Positions 32,620 through 40,988 of a stretch of DNA of 64,000 nucleotides are shown piece after piece. Below the pieces are notes generated by a model. It searched no databases. It was not told the DNA's origin and saw only the letters and a program-made list of their open reading frames with translations. This DNA comes from Caldilineaceae bacterium (lineage in GTDB: Bacteria; Chloroflexota; Anaerolineae; Caldilineales; Caldilineaceae): assembly GCA_020634755.1 (NCBI GenBank), contig JACKBC010000040.1, positions 1 to 64,000 of the forward strand. Reading direction: 5' to 3'. The translations under genes and the position numbers were made by a program. Each line of letters begins with the position of its first letter. Within the stretch, counting starts at the first letter, position 1.

Positions 32620-33666
32620 ATGCTGCATCGTATCTTATTGACCATTGCGCTGCTGGGCGCCTTGCTGACGGGCTGTGTTGCGCCCCCACCTGGCGCTGGT
32701 GATTCCACGGGCGCGTCGTCTGCTGCACCTGCCAATGATGGCAAGCTGACGGTGTTTGGCGCCTACGCTACCGCCATTGAGGAGCCGTGGGATGGCGTGA
32801 TCCACACCGCGCTCAATCAAGCGCAGGACGCGGGCGACATCACCTATACTTATTCAGATGACATTGGCTATGCCGGCGACATGGAGCGCATTCTGCGTGA
32901 AGTGGCTGAGGAAAACGCGCCGGATATTATCTTTGGGGATGCTTTTGGCAATGAAGAAGCTGTGCGCCGCGTGGCCAAAGATTATCCCGATATTGCCTTT
33001 GTCTTCGGCTCGGGCGGCGGTCCGGTGGAGCCCAACTTTTCGGTCTTTGACAATTGGATTCACGAACCGGCCTATTTGTGCGGCATATTGGCCGGCGGAC
33101 TGACCAAGAGCAATGTGATTGGCGTGGTGGGTGGTCTGCCCGTGCCCGAGGTGAATCGCATTGTCAATGCCTTTATTGCCGGCGCCACCTCAGTGAATCC
33201 CGATGTGGATGTGAAGACCACTTTTATCAACAGCTGGTTTGACCCGGCCGCGGCCAAAGAGGCAGCATTGGCGCAAGTGGATGCCGGTGCGGATGTGCTC
33301 TTTGCCGAGCGTTTTGGCGTCATTGAAGCAGCAGCGGAAAATGGCTTGTACGCCTTTGGCAATATGAGCGACCAGAAAGAGTTGGCGCCGGAGAATGTGG
33401 TCAGCGGGCCGGTTTGGCACATGGAGCCAACGGTGGATTACATTGTGGGGCAAGTGCAGGCGGGTGCGTACACGGCTCAGGATTTAAAAGACTTTAGCAT
33501 GATGGCCAAAGGGGGCGCCAGCTTGGCCGAAATCAACAGCGACGTCACCGGCGGCATCCCGGCTGAACTGACCGAACAGGTAATGACCAAGCAGGAAGAG
33601 ATCATCAACGGCCTTTTCCGCGTGGACATTGATGAAGCACAGCCGCCCGCTTCGTCGGCGCAGTAA
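32620..33666 (+). CDS. BMP-family nucleoside-binding lipoprotein
   Basis: A 348-residue basic-membrane-protein-family receptor (Med/BMP, PnrA-like). It has a short signal peptide with lipobox L-L-T-G-C. Conserved blocks are D-D-I-G-Y-A-G-D-M-E-R-I-L-R-E, P-D-I-I-F-G-D-A-F-G, A-Y-L-C-G-I-L-A-G, V-G-G-L-P-V-P-E-V-N-R-I-V-N-A-F-I-A-G and F-I-N-S-W-F-D-P. Characterised relatives bind purine nucleosides. GGAGGAG precedes ATG 32620. It is the receptor for the permeases at 28421 and 29365. Confidence 0.9.
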   Translation: MLHRILLTIALLGALLTGCVAPPPGAGDSTGASSAAPANDGKLTVFGAYATAIEEPWDGVIHTALNQAQDAGDITYTYSDDIGYAGDMERILREVAEENAPDIIFGDAFGNEEAVRRVAKDYPDIAFVFGSGGGPVEPNFSVFDNWIHEPAYLCGILAGGLTKSNVIGVVGGLPVPEVNRIVNAFIAGATSVNPDVDVKTTFINSWFDPAAAKEAALAQVDAGADVLFAERFGVIEAAAENGLYAFGNMSDQKELAPENVVSGPVWHMEPTVDYIVGQVQAGAYTAQDLKDFSMMAKGGASLAEINSDVTGGIPAELTEQVMTKQEEIINGLFRVDIDEAQPPASSAQ

Positions 33667-33804
33667 GGGAAACTCTTGGGATTTTGTAGAAAAATAATTA
33701 CGGTGGCTTACGTGTTACGTGTTGCGTATTTTGTATTGCGTGTACCGGTCGAGACATTTGTTCATTATGGTGTAGTACTTTTCGTTAACACGACCTTCCG
33801 TAAC

Positions 33805-33848
33805 GCTACAGGCGCAAACGGAAAACAAAAAACGTTTGCGCCTGTAGC
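33805..33848. repeat. 16-bp perfect hairpin between receptor and ATPase genes
   Basis: GCTACAGGCGCAAACG (33805-33820) pairs with CGTTTGCGCCTGTAGC (33833-33848) around an A-rich 12-base loop. It has no T run, so it is more likely a stabiliser or partial attenuator than a full terminator. The rest of 33667-33917 is A/T-rich with a repeated ACGTGTTRCGT motif. Confidence 0.7.
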
Positions 33849-33917
33849 GCTTAGTGCGTCGTTTGCGTTAAACCCCACGATTTTACCCCGAATTGCAACT
33901 CAGAGGACGAATCTATT

Positions 33918-35474
33918 GTGTCGGATGCCTATGCCGTCGAGCTGCGCCACATTACCAAACGGTTTGGTACGCTCGTCGCCAATGACAATGTGAGTTTGGC
34001 CGTGCGCACGGGAGAAATTCACGCGCTGCTGGGTGAGAATGGCGCGGGCAAGAGTACGCTGATGCGTATTCTCTATGGGCTCTATCACGCCGATGCTGGC
34101 GAAATTCTGGTGCGTGGTCAGCCGACCGCCATTGGCTCGCCCAAGGACGCCATTGGCGCCGGCATTGGCATGGTGACGCAACACTTTGCGCTGGCCGCGC
34201 CGCTGAGCGTGGCCGAGAATGTGGTGCTGGGATACACCAAGGGCGCCCGCATTGCGCCCAAGCAGATCGAAGCGCAGGTGGCAGAAGCGGCGCGGCGTTT
34301 TGATCTGCGCGTGCAGCCGGCCAGCCTGGTGCGCGATTTGTCTGTGGGCGAGCGACAGCGGGTGGAAATTTTGAAGGCGCTGTATCGCCAGGCCCGCGTG
34401 CTCATTTTGGATGAACCGACCGCTGTGCTGGCGCCGCAAGAGGCGGACCAGCTTTTTGCCACGTTGCGCCATTTGCAGGCCGACGGGCTGTCGGTCATCT
34501 TTATCAGCCACAAGCTGCATGAAGTAATGCAGATCACCGACCAAGTGACGGTGCTGCGCAATGGCCAGGTGAGTGGCGCCGTGGCCACGCGCCACACCAG
34601 CGAAGCCGAGCTGGCGCGCATGATGGTGGGGCGTTCGCTGCATCCGGTTGCCAAGCCCGCCGTGGTGGATGTGGCCCGCCGGGTGGCGCTGCAATTGGAT
34701 CAGGTTTCGGCGTTGGACAACAAGGGACTCCCCGCACTCAAAGAGGTGACCCTGGCGGTACATGCCGGTGAGATTCTGGGGCTGGCCGGTGTCTCTGGCA
34801 ATGGCCAGGTGGAGCTGGCGCAGCTGTTGGACGGCACGCGCCCATGCCAGCGCGGACGTATTACCGTCACCGATGGGGCCGGTCGCACCACCGACATCAC
34901 CAATGCCGATCCACCAGTGGTCATGCAGGCGGGCGTGGGGCGCATCCCCGAAGAACGCCATGACAGCGTCATCGGCGAAATGACGGTGGCGCAGAATATG
35001 GCGATTGAGCATTTAAATGAGTTTGTTAAAGCGGGCTTGCTGGATCAGCACGCCATGCTGACGCATGCCGAAAAGCTCATTGATGCGTATCAGATCAAAG
35101 CCGCGCCGCACCACAAGATCCGCACGCTTTCTGGCGGCAATATGCAGAAAGTGATTCTGGCTCGGGTGCTAGAGCGCAACCCCAGCGTGGTAATCGTGGC
35201 CCAGCCCACGCGCGGATTGGATGTGGGCGCCACTGAGTATGTGCGCGGCAAGCTGGCGGAACAGCGTCAGCGCGGCGCCGCTATTCTGCTGATTTCGGAA
35301 GATTTGGACGAAATCTTGGAACTTTCCGATCGGGTGGCTGTCATATATGAAGGTCGAATCATGGCTGTTTTACCTGTGGAAAGTGCCACCGAAGATAGGA
35401 TTGGATTGTTGATGGCGGGCGTTGATGCCGAGCTTGCAACGAGCGGCATGTCCATCGGTGGTAAACTAATCTAG
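33918..35474 (+). CDS. Double ABC ATPase of the nucleoside importer (NupO/YufO-like)
   Basis: A 518-residue protein with two fused nucleotide-binding domains. First: Walker A G-E-N-G-A-G-K-S-T, signature L-S-V-G-E-R-Q-R-V, Walker B L-I-L-D-E-P-T. Second: a degenerate Walker A (G-V-S-G-N-G-Q, lacking G-K-S/T, normal for this family), signature L-S-G-G-N-M-Q-K and P-T-R-G-L-D-V-G. The start is GTG 33918 after AGAGGA. It energises the permeases at 28421-30423 on the opposite strand. The gap to the receptor contains the 33805 hairpin. Confidence 0.92.
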   Translation: MSDAYAVELRHITKRFGTLVANDNVSLAVRTGEIHALLGENGAGKSTLMRILYGLYHADAGEILVRGQPTAIGSPKDAIGAGIGMVTQHFALAAPLSVAENVVLGYTKGARIAPKQIEAQVAEAARRFDLRVQPASLVRDLSVGERQRVEILKALYRQARVLILDEPTAVLAPQEADQLFATLRHLQADGLSVIFISHKLHEVMQITDQVTVLRNGQVSGAVATRHTSEAELARMMVGRSLHPVAKPAVVDVARRVALQLDQVSALDNKGLPALKEVTLAVHAGEILGLAGVSGNGQVELAQLLDGTRPCQRGRITVTDGAGRTTDITNADPPVVMQAGVGRIPEERHDSVIGEMTVAQNMAIEHLNEFVKAGLLDQHAMLTHAEKLIDAYQIKAAPHHKIRTLSGGNMQKVILARVLERNPSVVIVAQPTRGLDVGATEYVRGKLAEQRQRGAAILLISEDLDEILELSDRVAVIYEGRIMAVLPVESATEDRIGLLMAGVDAELATSGMSIGGKLI

Positions 35475-35861
35475 TCAGTTGCCACTTTGGGCAGAATCCG
35501 GTACAATAATTTTTACCCCCATGGCAACGGAATTTGGGAATAGTCGAAAAGGTCTTTCTTTGGGTTCTAATTTGGGAAAGACCTTAGGCCAGCTGTTAGT
35601 ATGTTTGCTCCTTATACAGTTGAAGCTTCGTTCTGTCTGTAGCTAAAGAGATGCGCAATCCCCTCTCATCAGCGCGCCGCTTTTTCACACTATAGACATC
35701 TAAAGAGAATTGTGCATGTTGATCCCCGTCGAGCAAGTTCTGGATCTTTTCTGTGAGCCCAATGTGCGTCTTTGATCCGCAGATACACACCGAGCGATCC
35801 AACAGAATCTTGGCTCAGTCAATATACTCTCACAAGCAGTACATACACAAGGAGGACGTCC
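35475..35861. other. Intergenic stretch
   Basis: It contains the hairpin at 35549-35585. A short frame on the minus strand (35596-35802) has no recognisable domain and I do not call it. A ribosome site AAGGAGGA at 35849 belongs to the next gene. Confidence 0.5.
35549..35585. terminator. Hairpin after the nucleoside ATPase gene
   Basis: AAGGTCTTTC pairs with GAAAGACCTT around a 17-base loop, 75 bases after the stop. It has no long T run, so it is a weak terminator candidate. Confidence 0.5.
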
Positions 35862-37220
35862 ATGAGTTCGAAACAATTTAGCCGTCGTGATTTTCTACGC
35901 ATGAGCGCCATGACTGCCGCCGGTGCGGCCTTGGTGGCCTGCGCTCCTGCTGCGGCGCCCGGTGCTGGTGGTTCGAGCGCGCCCGGCGCTGATAAATCAC
36001 TTAGTTTTTGGATGTGGAACACCTTTGCACCCCCAGCCGATGAGTTGATGCAGGAAAAGCTCAATGGGTGGGCCGAAGCCAATGGCGTCACTATCGACAT
36101 TTCGCGCGATGCCGATCCCAATATGCAGACCAAAGTCATGCCAGCAATTGAGGCCGGCACGTTGCCCGATGCCATGTTTATCAATTCTGGCGTGGGTTTA
36201 CAGATGACCGATGCGCAGGCGCTGGAGCCGCTTACCGATCTCTTCCCCGAGATTGGCGATGCGCACGGCGGCTGGCAGCCGCGCCTGGACAGCTATGTCA
36301 CGCGCGATGGCGTCATCACTTTCCTGCCCTATTCCATTGATACGCCCATGGTGCAATTCCGCCGGGACCTGTATGAAGAGGCTGGCGTCACCGTCCCCGA
36401 AGGCCAATGGACGTGGGATGAGACGCGTGACCTTACGCTTGAAGCATCTAAGTATACCGAAGATCAGGGCAACAAACTCTATGGTTGGGGCTTTGGCGTG
36501 GTCAAATTGCAGCATGATGGCTGGTGCACCGATCTGTTCCGCAACTATGGCGCCGACCTGTGGGACGAGACCGGCACAAAGATCATTTTGGCCGATGAGA
36601 AGATGGCGGAGGCCACGGCCGCGCTCAATTATGCCAAAGAGTGTTGGGATCTGGGGCTCTTCCCGCCCGATGCCGCCGCCTATGACTATGCGGCTAACAA
36701 CAAGGCCTATTTGGAAAAGCAGGCGCTGTTGGTGATCAACGCCGCTTCTATCTATGTGGCGGCTCAGGAAAGTGACCCCGAACTGGCCGAGGCGACTGGT
36801 TTGGCGCCCAAGCCCAAGGCTTTGCGCGATACCACGGATGCCGGTCTGCGCTATACGGTGGTAATGTCCAAAGATTCGCAGAATAAAGAGACGGCCACCG
36901 ACCTGATCCGGGCGCTCTTTGACAGCGATATCTACGCCCCGTGGCTGGAAAAGGGCTTTGTGGCCAACGTGCTCAAAGAGTATGATTCCCTGCCCATGTG
37001 GGAAGGAACGCGCAAGGCCTTCAACCTGGCCGCCCAAATTGGCACCTATGGCGGCTACCCAGCGCCCTATGACAATGCCGCCATGTCCGAACTTAGCGGT
37101 AGCCCGGATGCCCCGGTTGGCTCCATGGTCGTGCGCGTGCTCATCGACGGCTGGACGCCCGAAGACGCGATTGCCGAAGCCGATGAATTCTCAAAACGCG
37201 TTTTCTCAAAGTATTTCTAG
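35862..37220 (+). CDS. Sugar ABC transporter substrate-binding lipoprotein (third importer)
   Basis: A 452-residue solute-binding protein. The N-terminus has S-R-R-D-F-L-R (Tat), then V-A-C lipobox and again C-A-P-A-A-A-P. The body includes L-S-F-W-M-W-N-T-F-A-P-P-A-D-E, F-L-P-Y-S-I-D-T-P-M-V-Q-F-R-R-D-L-Y-E-E-A-G-V and a C-terminal A-I-A-E-A-D-E-F. AAGGAGGA lies six bases before ATG 35862. The frame is open 90 bases further upstream but only this start gives a proper signal peptide. It heads an operon with two permeases. Confidence 0.92.
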   Translation: MSSKQFSRRDFLRMSAMTAAGAALVACAPAAAPGAGGSSAPGADKSLSFWMWNTFAPPADELMQEKLNGWAEANGVTIDISRDADPNMQTKVMPAIEAGTLPDAMFINSGVGLQMTDAQALEPLTDLFPEIGDAHGGWQPRLDSYVTRDGVITFLPYSIDTPMVQFRRDLYEEAGVTVPEGQWTWDETRDLTLEASKYTEDQGNKLYGWGFGVVKLQHDGWCTDLFRNYGADLWDETGTKIILADEKMAEATAALNYAKECWDLGLFPPDAAAYDYAANNKAYLEKQALLVINAASIYVAAQESDPELAEATGLAPKPKALRDTTDAGLRYTVVMSKDSQNKETATDLIRALFDSDIYAPWLEKGFVANVLKEYDSLPMWEGTRKAFNLAAQIGTYGGYPAPYDNAAMSELSGSPDAPVGSMVVRVLIDGWTPEDAIAEADEFSKRVFSKYF

Positions 37221-37228
37221 AAGAATTT

Positions 37229-37335
37229 CTAGCAGAGTTTCAGGGAGGCAAAGTTGCAGAGTAGCAGGGTGGTAGGGAGTTGTCAAGACTCGCCTGCCCC
37301 TTTGCAACTCTGCCCCCTTGTCCCTTTAGGGAGAA
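37229..37335. repeat. Inverted repeat between binding protein and permease (family G-like)
   Basis: A purine-rich arm containing GCAAAGTTGCAGAG is followed by a pyrimidine-rich arm containing CTTTGCAACTCTGC. It occupies the same operon position as the repeat at 5461-5578. The right arm ends in the ribosome site of the next gene. Confidence 0.65.
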
Positions 37336-37339
37336 CCTA

Positions 37340-38284
37340 ATGAGCCAAGAAACATTATCACAGCCCGTAGTGTCGCTTTCGACGCGGCAGCCGCAGAAAA
37401 AAAGCTCGCTCTTTGCCGGCGATACCCGACTGGGTTGGTTGCTGGTTACACCGGCGCTCCTCGTCGTGTTGGGCATGGTTGGCTATCCCTTTCTAGAGGC
37501 GATCCGCATTAGTTTTACGGACCGCATGGTGGGTCGTGGGCCTGGTCAGTTCGTCGGTCTGGCCAATTACGAATACATTATCGGCTGGCCCGATTTTACA
37601 GAAATGGTTGTGCGCACGGTGCTGATTACCATTGTGGCCGTGGGCTTGAAGACGGTAATCGGGCTGATTCTGGCCACGTCGCTTAACCAGGACTTTCGGG
37701 GACGCGATGTTCTGCGCGGCATCTTTATGCTGCCCTGGATCTTGCCCACATATATTATTGTGCTGGTCTGGCGCTGGATTTTTGACGGTCAAACGGGGCT
37801 GTTGAATCAGGTGCTGATGAGTTGGGGATTGATCGAAAACAACATTCCCTTCTTGGCCAAACCGGCCTCAGCCGTAGCCGCGCTCATCTTTGTCATGGTC
37901 TGGAAGGGCTATCCATTTTATGCATTGACCTTTTTGGCCGGCATGCAGACGATCTCGGCGGAGCTATATGATGCAGCCAAAGTGGATGGCGCCGGACGGC
38001 TGGCCCGCTTCCGCTTTATTACGCTGCCGGGTTTGCAGCAGATCATGGGCGTTGTCATCTTGCTCTCCACCATTTGGACCATGAACAGCCTGGAAATTCC
38101 CATGCTGCTTACCGGTGGTGGTCCCAGCAATGCCACAGAGGTCTTCCCGCTATTGACGTATCATCTGGCCATGCAGAACTTCCGGCTGGGTGAAGGCGCG
38201 GCGCTGCCCATTATGATGTTGCCCATTGTGGCGCTGCTCGTTTTGGGGGTAGCCAGCTATATGGATAAGGAGGCCACAGAGTGA
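37340..38284 (+). CDS. Sugar ABC transporter permease (MalF-like)
   Basis: A 314-residue permease. First membrane segment W-L-L-V-T-P-A-L-L-V-V-L-G-M-V-G-Y-P; EAA-type loop Y-D-A-A-K-V-D-G-A-G-R-L-A-R-F-R-F; T-G-G-G-P late in the chain as in MalF-type proteins. ATG 37340 follows AGGGAGA. The stop overlaps the next GTG by four bases. Confidence 0.92.
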   Translation: MSQETLSQPVVSLSTRQPQKKSSLFAGDTRLGWLLVTPALLVVLGMVGYPFLEAIRISFTDRMVGRGPGQFVGLANYEYIIGWPDFTEMVVRTVLITIVAVGLKTVIGLILATSLNQDFRGRDVLRGIFMLPWILPTYIIVLVWRWIFDGQTGLLNQVLMSWGLIENNIPFLAKPASAVAALIFVMVWKGYPFYALTFLAGMQTISAELYDAAKVDGAGRLARFRFITLPGLQQIMGVVILLSTIWTMNSLEIPMLLTGGGPSNATEVFPLLTYHLAMQNFRLGEGAALPIMMLPIVALLVLGVASYMDKEATE

Positions 38285-39126
38285 CAGCTGCTATTGATCG
38301 GATTCCCAATTCGGTTTTCCGCGTCATCTCTTTTGCGGTCATCACCATCTTATTTGTGATGGTCCTCTTCCCGCTCTACTTTATGGTAACGACTTCCTTT
38401 AAGTTTGAGTCGGAAATCTATTCGGAGCTGACCTGGATCCCGCGCGACCCCACACTCACTAACTACCGTGACGCTATTGTCAACTTTCACATTCCGCTCT
38501 ACTTGCGCAACACGCTGACCGTGGCGCTGACCACCACGGTGATTGTGGTGCTGATCTCGGTGCTGGCGGCCTATTCGCTCACGCGTTTGCGCTTTCCGGG
38601 CCGAGCGGCCATGGCGCGCGGCGTCCTCTTTGTCTATCTGATTCCCGGTTCGCTCATGCTCATCCCCATGTACTTGATCATTGTCAAGATCGGGCTTAAA
38701 GACAGTTTCTCCGGTCTGGTAGTGGCCAATATGAGCTTTAGCGTTCCCTTCTGTACATGGCTCATGATGGGGTACTTACGCAGCATATCCACAGAAATCG
38801 AAGAGGCCTCCTTAATCGATGGGTGTACGCGCATGATGTCGTTGCGTTACATTGTGATTCCCCTATCGGTCCCCGCCATCATCACCGCCTCCATCTTCAT
38901 TTTCAACAATGTGTGGAATGAATACATTTTTGCCCTTGTGCTGGCCCAGGATGATGCTCACAAAATGATATCTGTGGGCCTGGCCAACTTCTACCGCTCC
39001 GATTACTATATGGTCGGCCCCATGATGGCCGGCTCGCTCATTGCCATGACGCCCGTCGTTATTCTTTATATTCTAGCGCAGCGTTATGTAGTGACAGGTT
39101 TGGCCGCAGGCGCCGTTAAGGGGTAA
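38281..39126 (+). CDS. Sugar ABC transporter permease (MalG-like)
   Basis: A 281-residue permease starting at GTG 38281, inside the GTGA overlap with the preceding stop. EAA loop E-E-A-S-L-I-D-G-C-T-R-M-M-S. The tail G-L-A-A-G-A-V-K-G is MalG-like. It completes the third importer, which also lacks an ATPase gene. Confidence 0.92.
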   Translation: MTAAIDRIPNSVFRVISFAVITILFVMVLFPLYFMVTTSFKFESEIYSELTWIPRDPTLTNYRDAIVNFHIPLYLRNTLTVALTTTVIVVLISVLAAYSLTRLRFPGRAAMARGVLFVYLIPGSLMLIPMYLIIVKIGLKDSFSGLVVANMSFSVPFCTWLMMGYLRSISTEIEEASLIDGCTRMMSLRYIVIPLSVPAIITASIFIFNNVWNEYIFALVLAQDDAHKMISVGLANFYRSDYYMVGPMMAGSLIAMTPVVILYILAQRYVVTGLAAGAVKG

Positions 39127-39146
39127 TATATACCCTCGCATTCAAT

Positions 39147-39201
39147 AAAGACCGGAGTTTTCTGCCTGCTTGTTGAAGCGGCTAAAACTCCGGTCTTTTT
39201 T
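39147..39201 (+). terminator. Rho-independent terminator of the third importer operon
   Basis: AAAGACCGGAGTTTT (39147-39161) pairs perfectly with AAAACTCCGGTCTTT (39184-39198) and is followed by T residues. Its ACCGGAGTTT core is also the core of MITE family A, so the terminator may descend from such an element. Confidence 0.85.
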
Positions 39202-39320
39202 CAACCTCCGGGTAAACTACTCAGCCCTTCGGGGCCTGAGCCTGTCGAGGGCCGCCATTCCCTTTAACTGGCTTAGGCAACAGCTGAGTCGTTACGCTTC
39301 CGGATAGATTGAAGGACTCT

Positions 39321-40877
39321 ATGACGACCCCTAGGTTACCTGATTCTTTTCCTGAACAATACCGAAAATCACGTCCAACAACGCACCGTGAAACTCCTCT
39401 TCCCTCCTCTGCCAATGGCGCCGCTTCGCATCCAGACCCAACCCCACAATCCGCAACAGTTGAAGATGCCTCTGAAAGCGGCGATGTAGCGCTGGCGCAT
39501 CAGCTATCGCCGGCGGCGGCCCAACGCATGCTCTACAGCCTCATGTTTCCCTCCATGCTCATGCCGCTGATCTCGTCGATGACGCGCGTGGCGTTGCCCA
39601 TGATCCGCGACGCCTTTGGCATCTCGGCCGATATGACGGCGTGGGTGGCCACCGCATTTACGCTGCCTTTTATGATGCTCATGCCGGTTATCGGGCGCCT
39701 CAGCGACAGCGTGGGCAAACGCCGCTTGCTGCTGGCGGGGATCGCCACTTTTTGGCTGGGCAGCATTATTACGGTCATTGCATCCGGGCTAACCTGGATT
39801 ATGATCGGGCGTGTGATTCAGGGCATGGGCATATCGGGCATGATGCCGCTGGGCATGGCGTTTATCTCGACTATTTTCCGCCCAGAGGAGCGCGGCCGCG
39901 CCTTAGGGACGTGGAGTTCCGTGGGGCCGCTAACGGGCTTTGTTTCGCCGCTATTGGCCGGCTTTCTGGTGGAACAATGGGGGTGGCGTTCGGCGTTTGT
40001 GCCGGCCGTGTTGGTGGCGGTCGTCACTTTTGTGGTGGTCTACAAAAGCATTCCATCCGGCCTGAGCACCATTCGCCCCAATTTTTGGCGCCAGTTTGAC
40101 TGGATCGGCGCTCTGTTGCTGAGTCTATCCACTACCTTTCTGCTCTTCTATCTGTCCAGCCGCCCCATTACGGGGGTGGCGCCGCTGCACGACTGGCGGT
40201 TGGGGCTGGCCATGCTAACTGCGCTGGTCTCCTTTATTATTTGGGAGCAGCGCTGTGCCGATCCATTCATCCGGCTTTCAATTTTCCAAAACGGCATTTT
40301 CAGCCTGAGTTCCTTTTGCGGCGCCATGCGCATGTTTACTATGGCCGGTTCCGGTTTTTTACTGCCGCTCTATCTGGTCGACGTCCACGGCATTCCCGCT
40401 ACGGCGCTGGGCGTCATGCTCATGCTCAATCCGGGCGCCATGGCGCTGATGGTGCGTTTTGGCGGTTGGGCCGGCGATCGCTGGGGCAGCCGCTGGCCCG
40501 TGATGATCGGTTTTGCCGCCCAGGCCGGCGTTATGTTTGGCTATTGGCTGCTGCCGGCCGATGCTTCTTTGTGGGCCATTGGGGCATTACAAGTGGCCTA
40601 TGGATTGGGCGTGGGGCTCATGTTGGCGGCGCTGCACCGTTCCGCCATGGGCACAATTGCCGATGAGCAGATGGGCGCCGCCGCCGGGCTTTATAGCATG
40701 ATTCGCTTTTTGGGCATGGCCATTGGCACGGCCCTGGCCGGTGTGTTGCTGCAAAATTATTTGGATACAAATATTATGCACGTCGAGGCGTATCAGTGGG
40801 TCTATTTTTACTTTGGTGTGGGCTCCAGCCTGGGCATACTATTTACATTCTTTCTGCGCGAACCGGAGCAGGTTTGA
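39321..40877 (+). CDS. MFS transporter, DHA2-type drug/solute exporter
   Basis: A 518-residue inner-membrane transporter with about 14 hydrophobic segments, the number for the DHA2 drug:proton antiporter group. Seen: motif A-like G-R-L-S-D-S-V-G-K-R-R, motif B-like I-G-R-V-I-Q-G-M-G and motif C-like region G-P-L-T-G-F-V-S-P-L-L-A-G. A 60-residue Pro/Ser-rich N-terminal tail precedes the first segment. ATG 39321 has GAAGGA upstream. The substrate is unknown. It ends in a strong bidirectional terminator. Confidence 0.88.
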   Translation: MTTPRLPDSFPEQYRKSRPTTHRETPLPSSANGAASHPDPTPQSATVEDASESGDVALAHQLSPAAAQRMLYSLMFPSMLMPLISSMTRVALPMIRDAFGISADMTAWVATAFTLPFMMLMPVIGRLSDSVGKRRLLLAGIATFWLGSIITVIASGLTWIMIGRVIQGMGISGMMPLGMAFISTIFRPEERGRALGTWSSVGPLTGFVSPLLAGFLVEQWGWRSAFVPAVLVAVVTFVVVYKSIPSGLSTIRPNFWRQFDWIGALLLSLSTTFLLFYLSSRPITGVAPLHDWRLGLAMLTALVSFIIWEQRCADPFIRLSIFQNGIFSLSSFCGAMRMFTMAGSGFLLPLYLVDVHGIPATALGVMLMLNPGAMALMVRFGGWAGDRWGSRWPVMIGFAAQAGVMFGYWLLPADASLWAIGALQVAYGLGVGLMLAALHRSAMGTIADEQMGAAAGLYSMIRFLGMAIGTALAGVLLQNYLDTNIMHVEAYQWVYFYFGVGSSLGILFTFFLREPEQV

Positions 40878-40911
40878 CGCGGTCCATGTAAAAGGGTTTG
40901 TAGATGGCAGC

Positions 40912-40957
40912 GCATAAAAAGCGCCGAGTTCGCGCGCGAACTCGGCGCTTTTTATGC
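40912..40957. terminator. 46-bp perfect palindromic bidirectional terminator
   Basis: The two 23-base arms (40912-40934 and 40935-40957) are exactly complementary with no spacer. A-run and T-run at the ends serve both converging genes. The core is GCGCCGAGTTCGCG. Confidence 0.9.
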
Positions 40958-40988
40958 ATCATTGATATTTCCCTACACCTATATTTTC

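Noticed and set aside
35596..35802. 68-codon frame on the minus strand
   Set aside because: No domain, no ribosome site and no conserved pattern; it lies in an otherwise empty gap.
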